Positions 51,101-52,982 of a stretch of DNA of 64,000 bases are shown piece after piece. Under the pieces are notes generated by a model, which searched no databases, was not told the DNA's origin, and was given only the letters and a program-made list of their open reading frames with translations. The stretch's first letter is position 1. Every line of letters starts with the position of its first letter. The stretch comes from Phoronis australis (taxonomy: Eukaryota > Phoronida > Phoronidae), in contig NMRA01000028.1 in the NCBI GenBank assembly GCA_002633005.1, forward strand, positions 1,616,177 through 1,680,176, given 5' to 3'. The translations under genes were made by a program, and so were the position numbers.

Positions 51101-52982
51101 AAACCAGTGACTGAGAATGTTGTGTATTTGGGGGGTCTACTTCTGTGGAATAGTCTGTCTTTAAATGTCCATACCAATTCCAAACTAACCTTGAGGAGAA
51201 AGGTGAAAGCGTTTTTTGTTCAGAGGAGCCTACTGTGTATGTGCTTATAAGTGTGTCTGTGTGTTCTACTACTGTGTTGTCGTTCGGTTCTTTGATTGAC
51301 TGGGTAATTGGTGACATGCTAGGGTCTACATTTTGACCTGAATAATGAATATCTCCTGGTAAAAGCATTCCGCTTGGCAAAATTTATAGATTAAGGATAG
51401 GGTAAAGTAAGTGGTGTTATCTTGATTAGGATATAAGGTGGCTTGAGTAAACTTTTGTTTGTGAAAAATTAATCTAACTTGTTGTTATGAAACTTCCCAA
51501 ATTATCCCTTATTCAAATTAGAGGTGATGATTTTTGGGCTTGGAAATGTGACAGTTTATTGTTTCAGATCAAGCTCTACAAGTTGGCCTGTTAAGGCGGG
51601 TCATTTTATGCACTGAGCTTGATCTAGAGCTTATAGTGAATTGTCTTTTTTTCCAAGACCTGAAGCCACTTGTCATCTTAATTGAGAATAGTTTTTTAGT
51701 CACTTTGTTAAGTGTTCTGTTTTAAAATAGTTTCTGTGACGAGACGTGGGTTTGTAGCCATTTCAAATGATGTTTAAACGTCTAGCGGCACACCCTCATC
51801 TCAAATTAGGTTGTGTACCTCCAACAGAAAATATTGTATGGCATTGTGGGCACAGTTGTTCAAAACCAATATGGGGCAATAAAACAAATATTTATTAACT
51901 TTTTAAGCTGTATTCACTTAAACATAAATAAATTGAACAGTGACTTTGGTAACCCCTAACAACAAACACAAGTCAAATTCAAAATGTTGATTGTCGACCA
52001 TGACAGCTCATGGATTTACAACTGTCTGTAAAATTGAAAGATCTGTTGTGAAGCACTTACCTCCTCAAGACCCAAATGGCACTTTCGTGTTTTTTATTAC
52101 TTCTGTTTACTGTTTTCCCTTTGGGTTCTTGACCACTGTATTGCCGTATCGGTGTAATTTGGGTTTGATTTATTTATTCATTTATTAATGTAATATTTGC
52201 AATGAGGATAGCCCCATAAGTTCACACTGCTTTCCATGCGGGCCTTTTGTTGTATTATATTCAGAGAGTAGTCTGTTTACGAGTTCCCTATGCCTTGGAT
52301 CTGAGACCCTAAATACATATAAAGTGTTTTACATAGCAATCGTGCAAAATCTTATGTAACTGGTCATTCATTGTCTATCTGTATTGCACAATACTGCAGT
52401 TCATTAGTGGTGCAACTGTTAAATGATTGATTTACAATATTTGATTTGTCTTGACAAGTGGTTGTTCCCAAGACTAGCAGTGGTGTTTCTGTTCTGTTCT
52501 GTTCTTTGGTAAAGACGCCCCCTTCCTCTGTGAGATGGGTTGTAGTAGTATTGATGAAGAAATACAAGAACTTTCAAGTGCTATATAACGCAGCTGTCGA
52601 TCTGAAAGTATAGCTCATTTTAATTGGTATGAAGACAACTGTGAACACCAAGTACATTTGTTGTCACTGTATATTTTTCAGCAACAACTCCGTCAACTCG
52701 CTGGATGCCAATGAAATCAATGAGCTGAACATGTATGACGAACAGGAAATTTCAATGGATTTGTACAATGATGAAGCTGACCACTATGATAAAATTCGAC
52801 CCAACTATCTCGACGCTGCCTTGAAAGAGCACGAAGAGGCTAAGAATCAGCGAAACATTGACATGAACAAAACAAATGATGACAAAAACGACATGCCGTC
52901 TAAAGAACTCGTCTTCACTAACCCGTCATTCCAGGAAAAAGACAACTCTATTTTTAACAATATGCAAACTACTGAAATATAA
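54..52982 (+). CDS. Large transmembrane cadherin (cadherin-23/PCDH15-like), 29 exons, 5' partial
   Basis: Spliced gene; this is the full span, and exons are listed separately. The joined coding sequence is 5187 nt (1728 residues plus TAA). Seen: 12 inter-repeat linkers of DxNDNxP type followed by F, so 13 cadherin repeats (first one partial), then a membrane-adjacent domain (residues about 1408-1509), a transmembrane helix (about 1528-1553) with a basic stop-transfer RKR, and an acidic tail with NPMY and NPSF motifs ending TTEI. Known: cadherin repeats bind calcium at the linkers and mediate adhesion, and a C-terminal T-x-I/L can bind class I PDZ domains. Inferred: a long non-classical cadherin of the CDH23/PCDH15/insect Cad87A-Cad99C type, because of the many repeats, the membrane-adjacent domain and the lack of a recognisable beta-catenin-binding region. 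The number of missing N-terminal repeats is unknown, so orthology is open. Confidence 0.9.
775..3195. mobile_element. Possible long element with imperfect inverted ends
   Basis: The left arm (about 775-870: tagacatc, agaccgg, gacgccatattggagagtgc) recurs as its reverse complement at about 3106-3195. The arms are similar with gaps, not identical. No transposase recognised inside. It may be a decayed DNA transposon or two unrelated insertions of one repeat in opposite orientation. Confidence 0.4.
2032..2050. repeat. Poly(C) run with an N
   Basis: Homopolymer C tract interrupted by one N at 2035. The base is probably unresolved because of the homopolymer. Confidence 0.8.
3462..3584 (+). CDS. 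Cadherin exon 2
   Basis: Residues 35-75, phase 0/0. Contains the first linker, I-D-V-E-N-K-P-P-K-F, an altered DxNDNxP (E-N-K-P in place of N-D-N-x-P), then the start of the next repeat (V-S-V-K-E-D). Acceptor tttttag, donor gtttgt. Confidence 0.85.
4230..4335. repeat. Short direct repeat in intron 2
   Basis: The phrase aaacatttctgatactata...aatcatttcaattc occurs twice in tandem with small changes (about 58 bp apart). The rest of intron 2 (3585-5498) shows only the hairpin at 5212-5321. Confidence 0.6.
5212..5321. repeat. Hairpin MITE-like palindrome
   Basis: The 40-bp left arm starting caaaacgtacc...gcgtacatgaagtaatat is nearly the reverse complement of the right arm ending at 5321, around a 30-bp loop. 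It fits a miniature inverted-repeat element. No coding capacity. Confidence 0.7.
5499..5577 (+). CDS. Cadherin exon 3
   Basis: Residues 76-101, phase 0 in and 1 out. Encodes A-A-E-D-G-D-T-G-I-R-N-Q-I-N-Y-T-L, the calcium-binding AxDxDxGxN..I.Y segment of a cadherin repeat. Acceptor tctaccag, donor gtttgt. Confidence 0.85.
6046..6407. repeat. 40-bp tandem repeat interrupted by an insertion
   Basis: Unit begins cttaaaatactgtagttttg and is exactly 40 bp; about four copies at 6046-6207 and about 1.5 copies at 6348-6407. Between them lie an N (6208) and 140 bp of unrelated sequence whose right edge is a transposon-like terminus. Intron 3 otherwise shows nothing coding. Confidence 0.85.
6209..6348. 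mobile_element. Fragment of a TIR element inserted in the tandem repeat
   Basis: Its right end (ccgaaaatcacgcgacttta then ccgta) is the reverse complement of the sequence starting at 63281 (tacggtaaagtcgcgtgatt then ttcgg). Both are therefore ends of the same terminal-inverted-repeat family. The left end here abuts an N and may be incomplete. Confidence 0.6.
6714..6817 (+). CDS. Cadherin exon 4
   Basis: Residues 102-136, phase 1 in and 0 out. Encodes F-D-V-L-S-N-G-S-L-V-L and P-I-D-R-D, the strand and DRE-like calcium motif completing the repeat begun in exon 3. Acceptor atttcag, donor gtaatg. Confidence 0.85.
7000..8200. repeat. Tandem three-part repeat, unit about 430-450 bp
   Basis: Eight CTAGTGG-like motifs recur in order A-B-C: ccctagtggcaatttt (7200, 7624, 8073), ccacctagtggcc-like (7325, 7769, 8171) and cctcctagtgg (7484, 7916). 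The sequence between them is also alike (for example gaaaattggcatgtatg-type phrases). The period is 423 then about 450 bp. Fills most of intron 4; no coding sequence. Confidence 0.75.
8758..8988 (+). CDS. Cadherin exon 5
   Basis: Residues 137-213, phase 0/0. Carries the linker I-D-V-N-D-E-K-P-T-F, then the first strands of the next repeat and V-T-D-K-D-L. An insert rich in Ser and Pro (about residues 186-203) lengthens this repeat. Acceptor cttcag, donor gtgatt. An ATG at 8674 that opens this frame lies in the intron and is not used. Confidence 0.87.
9183..10080 (+). pseudogene. Decayed piggyBac-like transposon fragment
   Basis: A TTAA at 9183-9186 followed by CCCTTTCAC resembles a piggyBac end. 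An acidic open frame at 9439-9630 starts M-A-S-G-E-N-D-Y-S-S-D-S-D, as piggyBac transposase N-termini often do. About 200 bp on, a broken frame reads W-Q-P-T-C-R-D-E-M-K-A-F-F-C-I-G-I, like the E-x-x-A-F-x-G-I region of the transposase core, with stops. No right end found, so the copy is truncated and dead. Family call is by eye. Confidence 0.45.
10577..10735 (+). CDS. Cadherin exon 6
   Basis: Residues 214-266, phase 0/0. Continues the repeat: G-V-N-A-Y-F-N-L-S-I, F-E-I-F-P and L-D-F-E-K. The calcium-binding LDRE position reads LDFE, as in many cadherin repeats. Acceptor tttcag, donor gtaagt. Confidence 0.85.
11363..13055 (-). mobile_element. Kolobok-like DNA transposon, non-autonomous, TTAA-flanked
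   Basis: TTAA at 11363-11366 and 13052-13055. Inside each, ends run aggagcatgccaccc and its near reverse complement (right: gggtggcattctcct). A THAP-like frame starts 176 bp inside the right end on the - strand. TTAA target duplication plus a THAP-domain transposase is the known combination for the Kolobok superfamily. No catalytic core was seen, so the copy looks defective. Confidence 0.65.
12418..12879 (-). pseudogene. THAP-domain-like frame inside the Kolobok-like element
   Basis: Encodes 153 residues starting M-L-R-C-I-V-P-A-C-P-N-Y, then F-F-R-L-P-R-E and M-L-R-K-W-L, as in a THAP zinc finger (C-x4-C, FP motif, conserved W). The second metal pair (C-x-x-H-F) is not intact; V-C-G-Q-Q stands near it. 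The rest of the frame has no recognised domain. Probably the 5' end of a decayed transposase gene. Confidence 0.6.
13116..13280 (+). CDS. Cadherin exon 7
   Basis: Residues 267-321, phase 0/0. Ends one repeat (V-V-A-R-E, Ser-rich loop) and holds the linker E-N-L-N-D-N-D-P-K-F, in which the first Asp is replaced by Glu-Asn. Acceptor tttag, donor gtatgt. Confidence 0.87.
13535..13593. repeat. Short perfect hairpin
   Basis: The arm gctgtcatggcaactgac at 13535-13552 is the exact reverse complement of 13576-13593, with a 23-bp loop. Intron 7 (13281-15146) otherwise shows nothing I can name. Confidence 0.8.
15147..15214 (+). CDS. Cadherin exon 8
   Basis: Residues 322-343, phase 0 in and 2 out. Encodes A-S-D-E-D-K-G-D-F-G-V-I-K-Y-S-I, the AxDxDxG calcium loop and the following strand. 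Acceptor tttcag, donor gtaagt. Confidence 0.85.
15364..15390 (-). ncRNA. Hammerhead-like core (weak candidate)
   Basis: On the - strand: CTGAAGA, T, a 4-bp stem GTCT...AGAC with a 7-nt loop, then GAAA. This fits the CUGANGA-stem II-GAAA order of hammerhead ribozymes, apart from an extra U. Stems I and III were not established. Confidence 0.25.
15927..16100. repeat. 85-bp tandem repeat, two copies
   Basis: The sequence starting ctatataatttgtttgtcag is repeated with a period of 85 bp (15927-16011 and 16012-16096), essentially identical. Confidence 0.85.
16705..17385. mobile_element. Possible THAP-bearing element remnant
   Basis: The phrase tcatgggttgaac at about 16711 is reversed as gttcaacccatga at about 17367, flanking a THAP-like frame. 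The inverted match is only about 13 bp, with a scattered second match (gatcagc-actaag). Borders are weak. Confidence 0.3.
16818..17056 (+). pseudogene. Frameshifted THAP-domain relic
   Basis: Frame one starts M-K-R-C-V-C-G-G-C-S-N-S-S. After a frameshift near 16860 a second frame continues W-H-R-F-V-R-R-T then L-C-S-A-H-F and ends L-V-Q-stop. Together these are the C-x2-4-C, W and C-S-x-H-F marks of a THAP zinc finger, split over two frames. No transposase core follows. Probably a dead transposon fragment; the source family is unknown. Confidence 0.6.
17683..17895. repeat. AAT-rich low-complexity tract
   Basis: Many aataataac and gatgatgat steps. The 70-residue Ile/Leu frame on the - strand here comes from the repeat and is not a gene. 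Confidence 0.85.
18753..18987 (+). CDS. Cadherin exon 9
   Basis: Residues 344-422, phase 2 in and 0 out. Completes a repeat (F-R-I-N-N-S-T-G-A-L, F-D-A-E, A-L-D-G-G-G) and contains the linker L-D-E-N-D-E-A-P-K-F, then starts the next repeat. Acceptor ttccttcag, donor gtatgc. Confidence 0.88.
18988..20936 (+). other. Intron 9: nothing recognised
   Basis: Unique-looking AT-rich sequence. Open frames of up to 90 codons have no splice support or recognised motif. Confidence 0.5.
20937..21173 (+). CDS. Cadherin exon 10
   Basis: Residues 423-501, phase 0/0. Most of one repeat: A-T-D-G-D..N-S-G-I-N-Y-T-V, F-N-V-T..G-N-I-F, I-D-R-E-N and A-H-D-T-G-R-P, the typical order of calcium and core motifs. 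Acceptor tttttag, donor gtaacc. Confidence 0.88.
21174..22485 (+). other. Intron 10: nothing recognised
   Basis: AT-rich intron without a repeat or coding signal that I can support. Confidence 0.5.
22486..22558 (+). CDS. Cadherin exon 11
   Basis: Residues 502-525, phase 0 in and 1 out. Short exon holding the canonical linker D-E-N-D-N-A-P-V-F and the first strand of the next repeat (Y-S-A-S-F-Y-E-N). Acceptor tttcag, donor gtaatt. Confidence 0.87.
22842..23417 (+). CDS. Cadherin exon 12 (largest exon)
   Basis: Residues 526-717, phase 1/1. Covers the rest of one repeat, the linker L-D-V-N-D-E-K-P-T-F and nearly all of the next, ending T-D-S-K-T-P-E-T-Q-T-A-T. Both repeats keep the D-x-D and LDRE-type residues. 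Its last 24 bases plus the donor gtgagc are duplicated at 24661-24684 as part of a tandem block. That copy lacks the rest of the exon and an acceptor. Long open frames on the opposite strand here are shadows. Confidence 0.9.
23394..25933. repeat. Tandem duplication of about 1.26 kb
   Basis: Copy 1 is 23394-24657, copy 2 is 24661-25933; an N at 24658 lies at the join. The copy begins inside exon 12, so 24 coding bases and the donor are duplicated. By eye there are about 20 substitutions and a few small indels in the first 720 bp, then no difference in the last 530 bp or so. Either a real tandem duplication or two haplotypes placed end to end by the assembler. The cadherin frame is intact using the first donor (23418). 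Confidence 0.9.
25933..26077. mobile_element. MITE-like element with tRNA-like B box
   Basis: gtcagcacaccatccattgg (25933-25952) is inverted at 26058-26077 with three mismatches. Between them, on the - strand, is a tRNA-like stretch with gggtttgagtccc (close to box B) and acctaatggacagttag (box A-like). Either a MITE that captured a tRNA-like piece or a SINE with inverted ends. It abuts the end of the duplicated block. Confidence 0.55.
26766..26981 (+). CDS. Cadherin exon 13
   Basis: Residues 718-789, phase 1/1. Linker I-D-V-N-D-Y-T-P-K-F, then a repeat with an acidic calcium loop (A-D-D-Y-D-E-D-D-E-L) and F-K-I-D-S. A short S-Q-S-Q-S run ends the exon just before the next repeat strand. Acceptor attgcag, donor gtttgt. 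Confidence 0.86.
27014..27195. repeat. 60-bp tandem repeat, three copies
   Basis: The unit starting ggggtcatgtggtattatca repeats with an exact 60-bp period, almost without change. Since 60 is a multiple of 3 a repetitive open frame of 63 codons appears; it is intronic and not a gene. Confidence 0.9.
27739..28040 (+). CDS. Cadherin exon 14
   Basis: Residues 790-890, phase 1 in and 0 out. Encodes I-D-R-E-T, A-Q-V-Q-D-K-A-G, the linker E-D-A-N-D-N-D-P-V-F, and the next repeat through A-T-D-K-D-E-D-E-N-G and P-F-S-I-N. Acceptor tgttttag, donor gtaagt. An ATG at 27645 that opens the frame is intronic. Confidence 0.89.
28315..29786. mobile_element. TIR DNA transposon, about 1.47 kb, GTACCGTA ends
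   Basis: Left end gtaccgtattcgccgtaata then accgccc; the right end is its reverse complement with two changes, ending at 29786. Inside both ends a g/c run (gcgccccccca) follows. No transposase frame recognised. The termini resemble the small MITE at 47138-47282. Confidence 0.75.
30594..31091 (+). CDS. Cadherin exon 15
   Basis: Residues 891-1056, phase 0/0. Contains two linkers (D-D-E-N-D-N-Q-P-R-F and K-D-V-N-D-N-A-P-T-F) around one whole repeat. In that repeat the calcium loop is A-V-D-G-D-K-G-E-N-A, but the LDRE position is replaced by N-E-S-L-K-N, so one calcium site may be weak. A C-C pair (Y-T-C-C-G) and C-T-I could form a disulphide. Acceptor tttatag, donor gtaagg. Confidence 0.9.
31518..31957. 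repeat. 31-bp minisatellite, about 14 copies
   Basis: The unit gtgggcagtctattacatga plus tacagttacat repeats about 14 times with few changes (acacga/acatga, gggcag/ggacag). Overlapping open frames here are due to the repeat. There are no spacers, so it is not a CRISPR array. Confidence 0.92.
32192..32506 (-). mobile_element. Solo end of the 41-kb Kolobok-like family
   Basis: About 315 bp closely match 42209-42525, including the TTAA-side terminus (ccttcacct then TTAA at 32503-32506). The THAP start reads M-P-H-C-C-C-V-P-G on the - strand, then a stop. No opposite end found, so this is a truncated copy. Confidence 0.7.
32941..33132 (+). CDS. Cadherin exon 16
   Basis: Residues 1057-1120, phase 0/0. 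N-A-T-I-G-T-E-V, M-D-L-D-E-G-K-N-G-E-I, F-D-I-N-N-K-T-G-S-L and K-L-D-R-E-K: a complete set of cadherin core motifs. Acceptor attttag, donor gtgagt. Confidence 0.88.
33133..33906 (+). other. Intron 16: nothing recognised
   Basis: No repeat or coding signal recognised. Intron 17 (34154-35234) is likewise plain. Confidence 0.5.
33907..34153 (+). CDS. Cadherin exon 17
   Basis: Residues 1121-1202, phase 0 in and 1 out. V-E-A-Y-D-L-G-E-P, linker K-D-V-N-D-N-K-P-E-F, then V-E-E-N-T of the next repeat. Acceptor ctttttag, donor gtaagg. Confidence 0.88.
35235..35596 (+). CDS. Cadherin exon 18, with RVKR-bearing insert
   Basis: Residues 1203-1323, phase 1 in and 0 out. Finishes a repeat (F-E-L-E-M-F-S-G-N-L, M-D-R-E, A-S-D-V-C) and carries the last linker, I-D-V-N-D-N-R-P-V-F. 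Between the A-S-D motif and the linker is a Ser/Thr/Pro-rich insert holding R-V-K-R-E (RVKR at 35387-35398), which fits the furin consensus R-x-K/R-R. Acceptor tttttcag, donor gtaggt. Confidence 0.89.
36751..37013. mobile_element. Inverted-repeat element, about 263 bp
   Basis: Arms of about 95 bp: left begins taaaaacaacggatttaaaa, right ends in its near reverse complement. tggctaggtggccac motifs repeat in the centre. Fits a MITE or fold-back element inside intron 18. Confidence 0.75.
37926..37951 (-). ncRNA. Hammerhead-like core (weak candidate)
   Basis: On the - strand: CTGAAGA, T, stem GAGA...TCTC with a 6-nt loop, then GAAA. Same layout as at 15364-15390. Flanking stems not shown. Confidence 0.25.
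38372..38623 (+). CDS. Cadherin exon 19 (last cadherin repeat)
   Basis: Residues 1324-1407, phase 0/0. S-D-E-D-E-A-G-L-T-N resembles a calcium loop. F-E-V-G-R-S-T-G-D-I and A-T-D-N-G-G-L-W follow. No DxNDNxP linker closes this repeat; the chain runs directly into the membrane-adjacent domain. Acceptor tgttttag, donor gtgagt. Confidence 0.87.
38998..39086 (+). CDS. Cadherin exon 20 (membrane-adjacent domain, part 1)
   Basis: Residues 1408-1436, phase 0 in and 2 out. Begins I-Y-L-V-T-D-K-S-R-V-R-V-I-I followed by a Lys/Asp-rich helix. The I/L-x-L-V-x-D-x-x-R-V pattern after the last cadherin repeat is what I recall for the domain preceding the membrane in CDH23-, PCDH15- and Cad87A-type cadherins. 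Acceptor actacag, donor gtatgt. Confidence 0.82.
39087..40450 (+). other. Intron 20: nothing recognised
   Basis: AT-rich, no motif or repeat I can support. The 133-codon frame on the - strand (39193-39594) has no recognised domain. Confidence 0.5.
40451..40534 (+). CDS. Cadherin exon 21 (membrane-adjacent domain, part 2)
   Basis: Residues 1437-1464, phase 2/2. Encodes F-F-Q-N-M-T-G-L-I-V-N-I-D-S-I, a strand of the membrane-adjacent domain with one N-glycosylation sequon (N-M-T). Acceptor ttactgcag, donor gtaagc. Confidence 0.82.
41457..41570 (+). pseudogene. THAP start in left arm of fold-back element
   Basis: M-P-R-C-C-C-V-L-G-C-T-H-Y-R-L opens a frame of 37 codons ending at a TGA. It matches the THAP start in the right arm up to T-H-Y-R-L and then diverges. 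Truncated. Confidence 0.6.
42046..42288 (-). pseudogene. THAP-like frame in right arm of fold-back element
   Basis: From the ATG at about 42258 (the frame is open from 42288): M-P-R-C-C-C-V-P-G-C-T-H-Y-R-L, then R-R-F-P-K-D and H-T-W-L. First Cys pair, FP and Trp of a THAP finger are present; the C-x-x-H-F part is missing. Further - strand frames (42154-41816 and 41889-41584, the latter Ser-rich and acidic) may be the rest of a broken transposase N-terminal region. Confidence 0.58.
42574..42636 (+). CDS. Cadherin exon 22 (membrane-adjacent domain, part 3)
   Basis: Residues 1465-1485, phase 2/2. T-D-M-Y-I-H-A-V-K-D-N-E-V-L, a strand and loop of the membrane-adjacent domain. The exon starts 48 bp after a transposon insertion that ends at 42525. 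Its acceptor (ttttaattgcag) is intact. Confidence 0.82.
43233..43302 (+). CDS. Cadherin exon 23 (end of membrane-adjacent domain)
   Basis: Residues 1486-1509, phase 2 in and 0 out. V-I-D-D-K-F-S-G-Q-E-A-R-W-Q-G and F-Y-I-I-E-V-Q, the closing strand before the stalk. Acceptor ctcaacag, donor gtaagt. The upstream ATG at 43117 is intronic. Confidence 0.82.
43700..43880. repeat. Copy of a dispersed MITE-like repeat
   Basis: The stretch with ttatttctagaccatgatgc then actcataattacttagcta and, at its right edge, ctctttcatgaaacaggcct is shared with copies near 60960-61170 and 61521-61774. Lies in intron 23. Confidence 0.65.
43936..44078 (+). CDS. Cadherin exon 24 (transmembrane helix)
   Basis: Residues 1510-1556, phase 0 in and 2 out. 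A short Ser-rich stalk is followed by a strongly hydrophobic helix (I-A-V-A-I-I-A-F-L-F then a Leu run, about residues 1528-1553) and a basic T-Y-R-K-R, the stop-transfer signal. This fixes a type I topology: N-terminal side outside, tail in the cytoplasm. Acceptor tatttcag, donor gtaact. Confidence 0.9.
44612..44652 (+). CDS. Cadherin exon 25 (cytoplasmic tail)
   Basis: Residues 1557-1570, phase 2 in and 1 out. Basic juxtamembrane segment Y-R-R-K-L-R-A-A. Very short exon, accepted because the tail frame continues only through it, with acceptor ctgttgcag and donor gtaagt. Confidence 0.8.
44776..44924. mobile_element. Hairpin MITE, about 149 bp
   Basis: Arms of about 55-60 bp: tggtaaaaacgagagaag...agttagttgagcataac is inverted at the right, ending ctcatttttacca. 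The centre is a short loop. In intron 25. Confidence 0.75.
45122..45166 (+). CDS. Cadherin exon 26 (cytoplasmic tail)
   Basis: Residues 1571-1585, phase 1/1. Encodes N-V-D-F-T-L-H-G-M-D-I-G-E-S. Acceptor ttttaacag, donor gtaatg. At 45 bp it is a small exon that could be alternatively skipped without a frameshift, since 45 is a multiple of 3 and both borders are phase 1. Confidence 0.75.
45369..45855 (-). pseudogene. 3' end of a LINE (non-LTR retrotransposon)
   Basis: On the - strand a frame reads P-N-C-K-C-G-D-H-Q-S-Y-P-H-I-F-F-K-C-P, the C-x-C-G...H-x-F-x-x-C-P knuckle at the C-terminus of many LINE reverse transcriptases (zf-RVT type). It runs on to a stop, then a short 3' tail with AATAAA and an A run (t-run at 45371-45377 on +). 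The 5' part is missing, as usual for LINE insertions. Clade not assigned. Confidence 0.65.
46271..46337 (+). CDS. Cadherin exon 27 (cytoplasmic tail)
   Basis: Residues 1586-1607, phase 1 in and 2 out. T-D-E-R-D-G-L-N-Q-L-E-M-P-G-T-N, hydrophilic tail. Acceptor tttgtttcag, donor gtgaga. Confidence 0.78.
46338..50662 (+). other. Intron 27 (4.3 kb)
   Basis: The largest intron of the gene. Holds the small MITE at 47138-47282 and otherwise nothing recognised. A 145-codon frame at 48781-49218 has no known domain or splice support. Confidence 0.5.
47138..47282. mobile_element. MITE, 145 bp, TACCGTAATCG ends
   Basis: taccgtaatcgttcaggtta at the left is the reverse complement (one-base offset) of the right end. 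Four internal gggcggtta motifs. The ends share TACCGTA and CCGCCC with the larger element at 28315-29786. Confidence 0.78.
50663..50725 (+). CDS. Cadherin exon 28 (NPMY motif)
   Basis: Residues 1608-1628, phase 2/2. S-N-P-M-Y-L-E-T-Y-E-N-R-G-Y-E-D-D-E. NPMY fits the NPxY form that PTB-domain adaptors and endocytic machinery bind, and three tyrosines lie in acidic context. Function is inferred only. The exon is 63 bp with matched phases, so it could be a cassette. Acceptor catttcag, donor gtacgt. Confidence 0.82.
50726..52681 (+). other. Intron 28: nothing recognised
   Basis: No coding signal or clear repeat found in this 1.95-kb intron. Confidence 0.5.
52682..52982 (+). CDS. Cadherin exon 29 (C-terminus, T-T-E-I end)
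   Basis: Residues 1629-1728 plus stop TAA at 52980-52982, phase 2 in. Highly acidic and Asn-rich, with S-L-D-A-N-E-I-N-E-L, Y-D-E-Q-E-I, F-T-N-P-S-F and the terminus M-Q-T-T-E-I. T-E-I at the end fits a class I PDZ ligand (S/T-x-hydrophobic). CDH23 also ends in a PDZ ligand that binds harmonin, but that parallel is only suggestive here. Acceptor tatttttcag. Confidence 0.9.
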
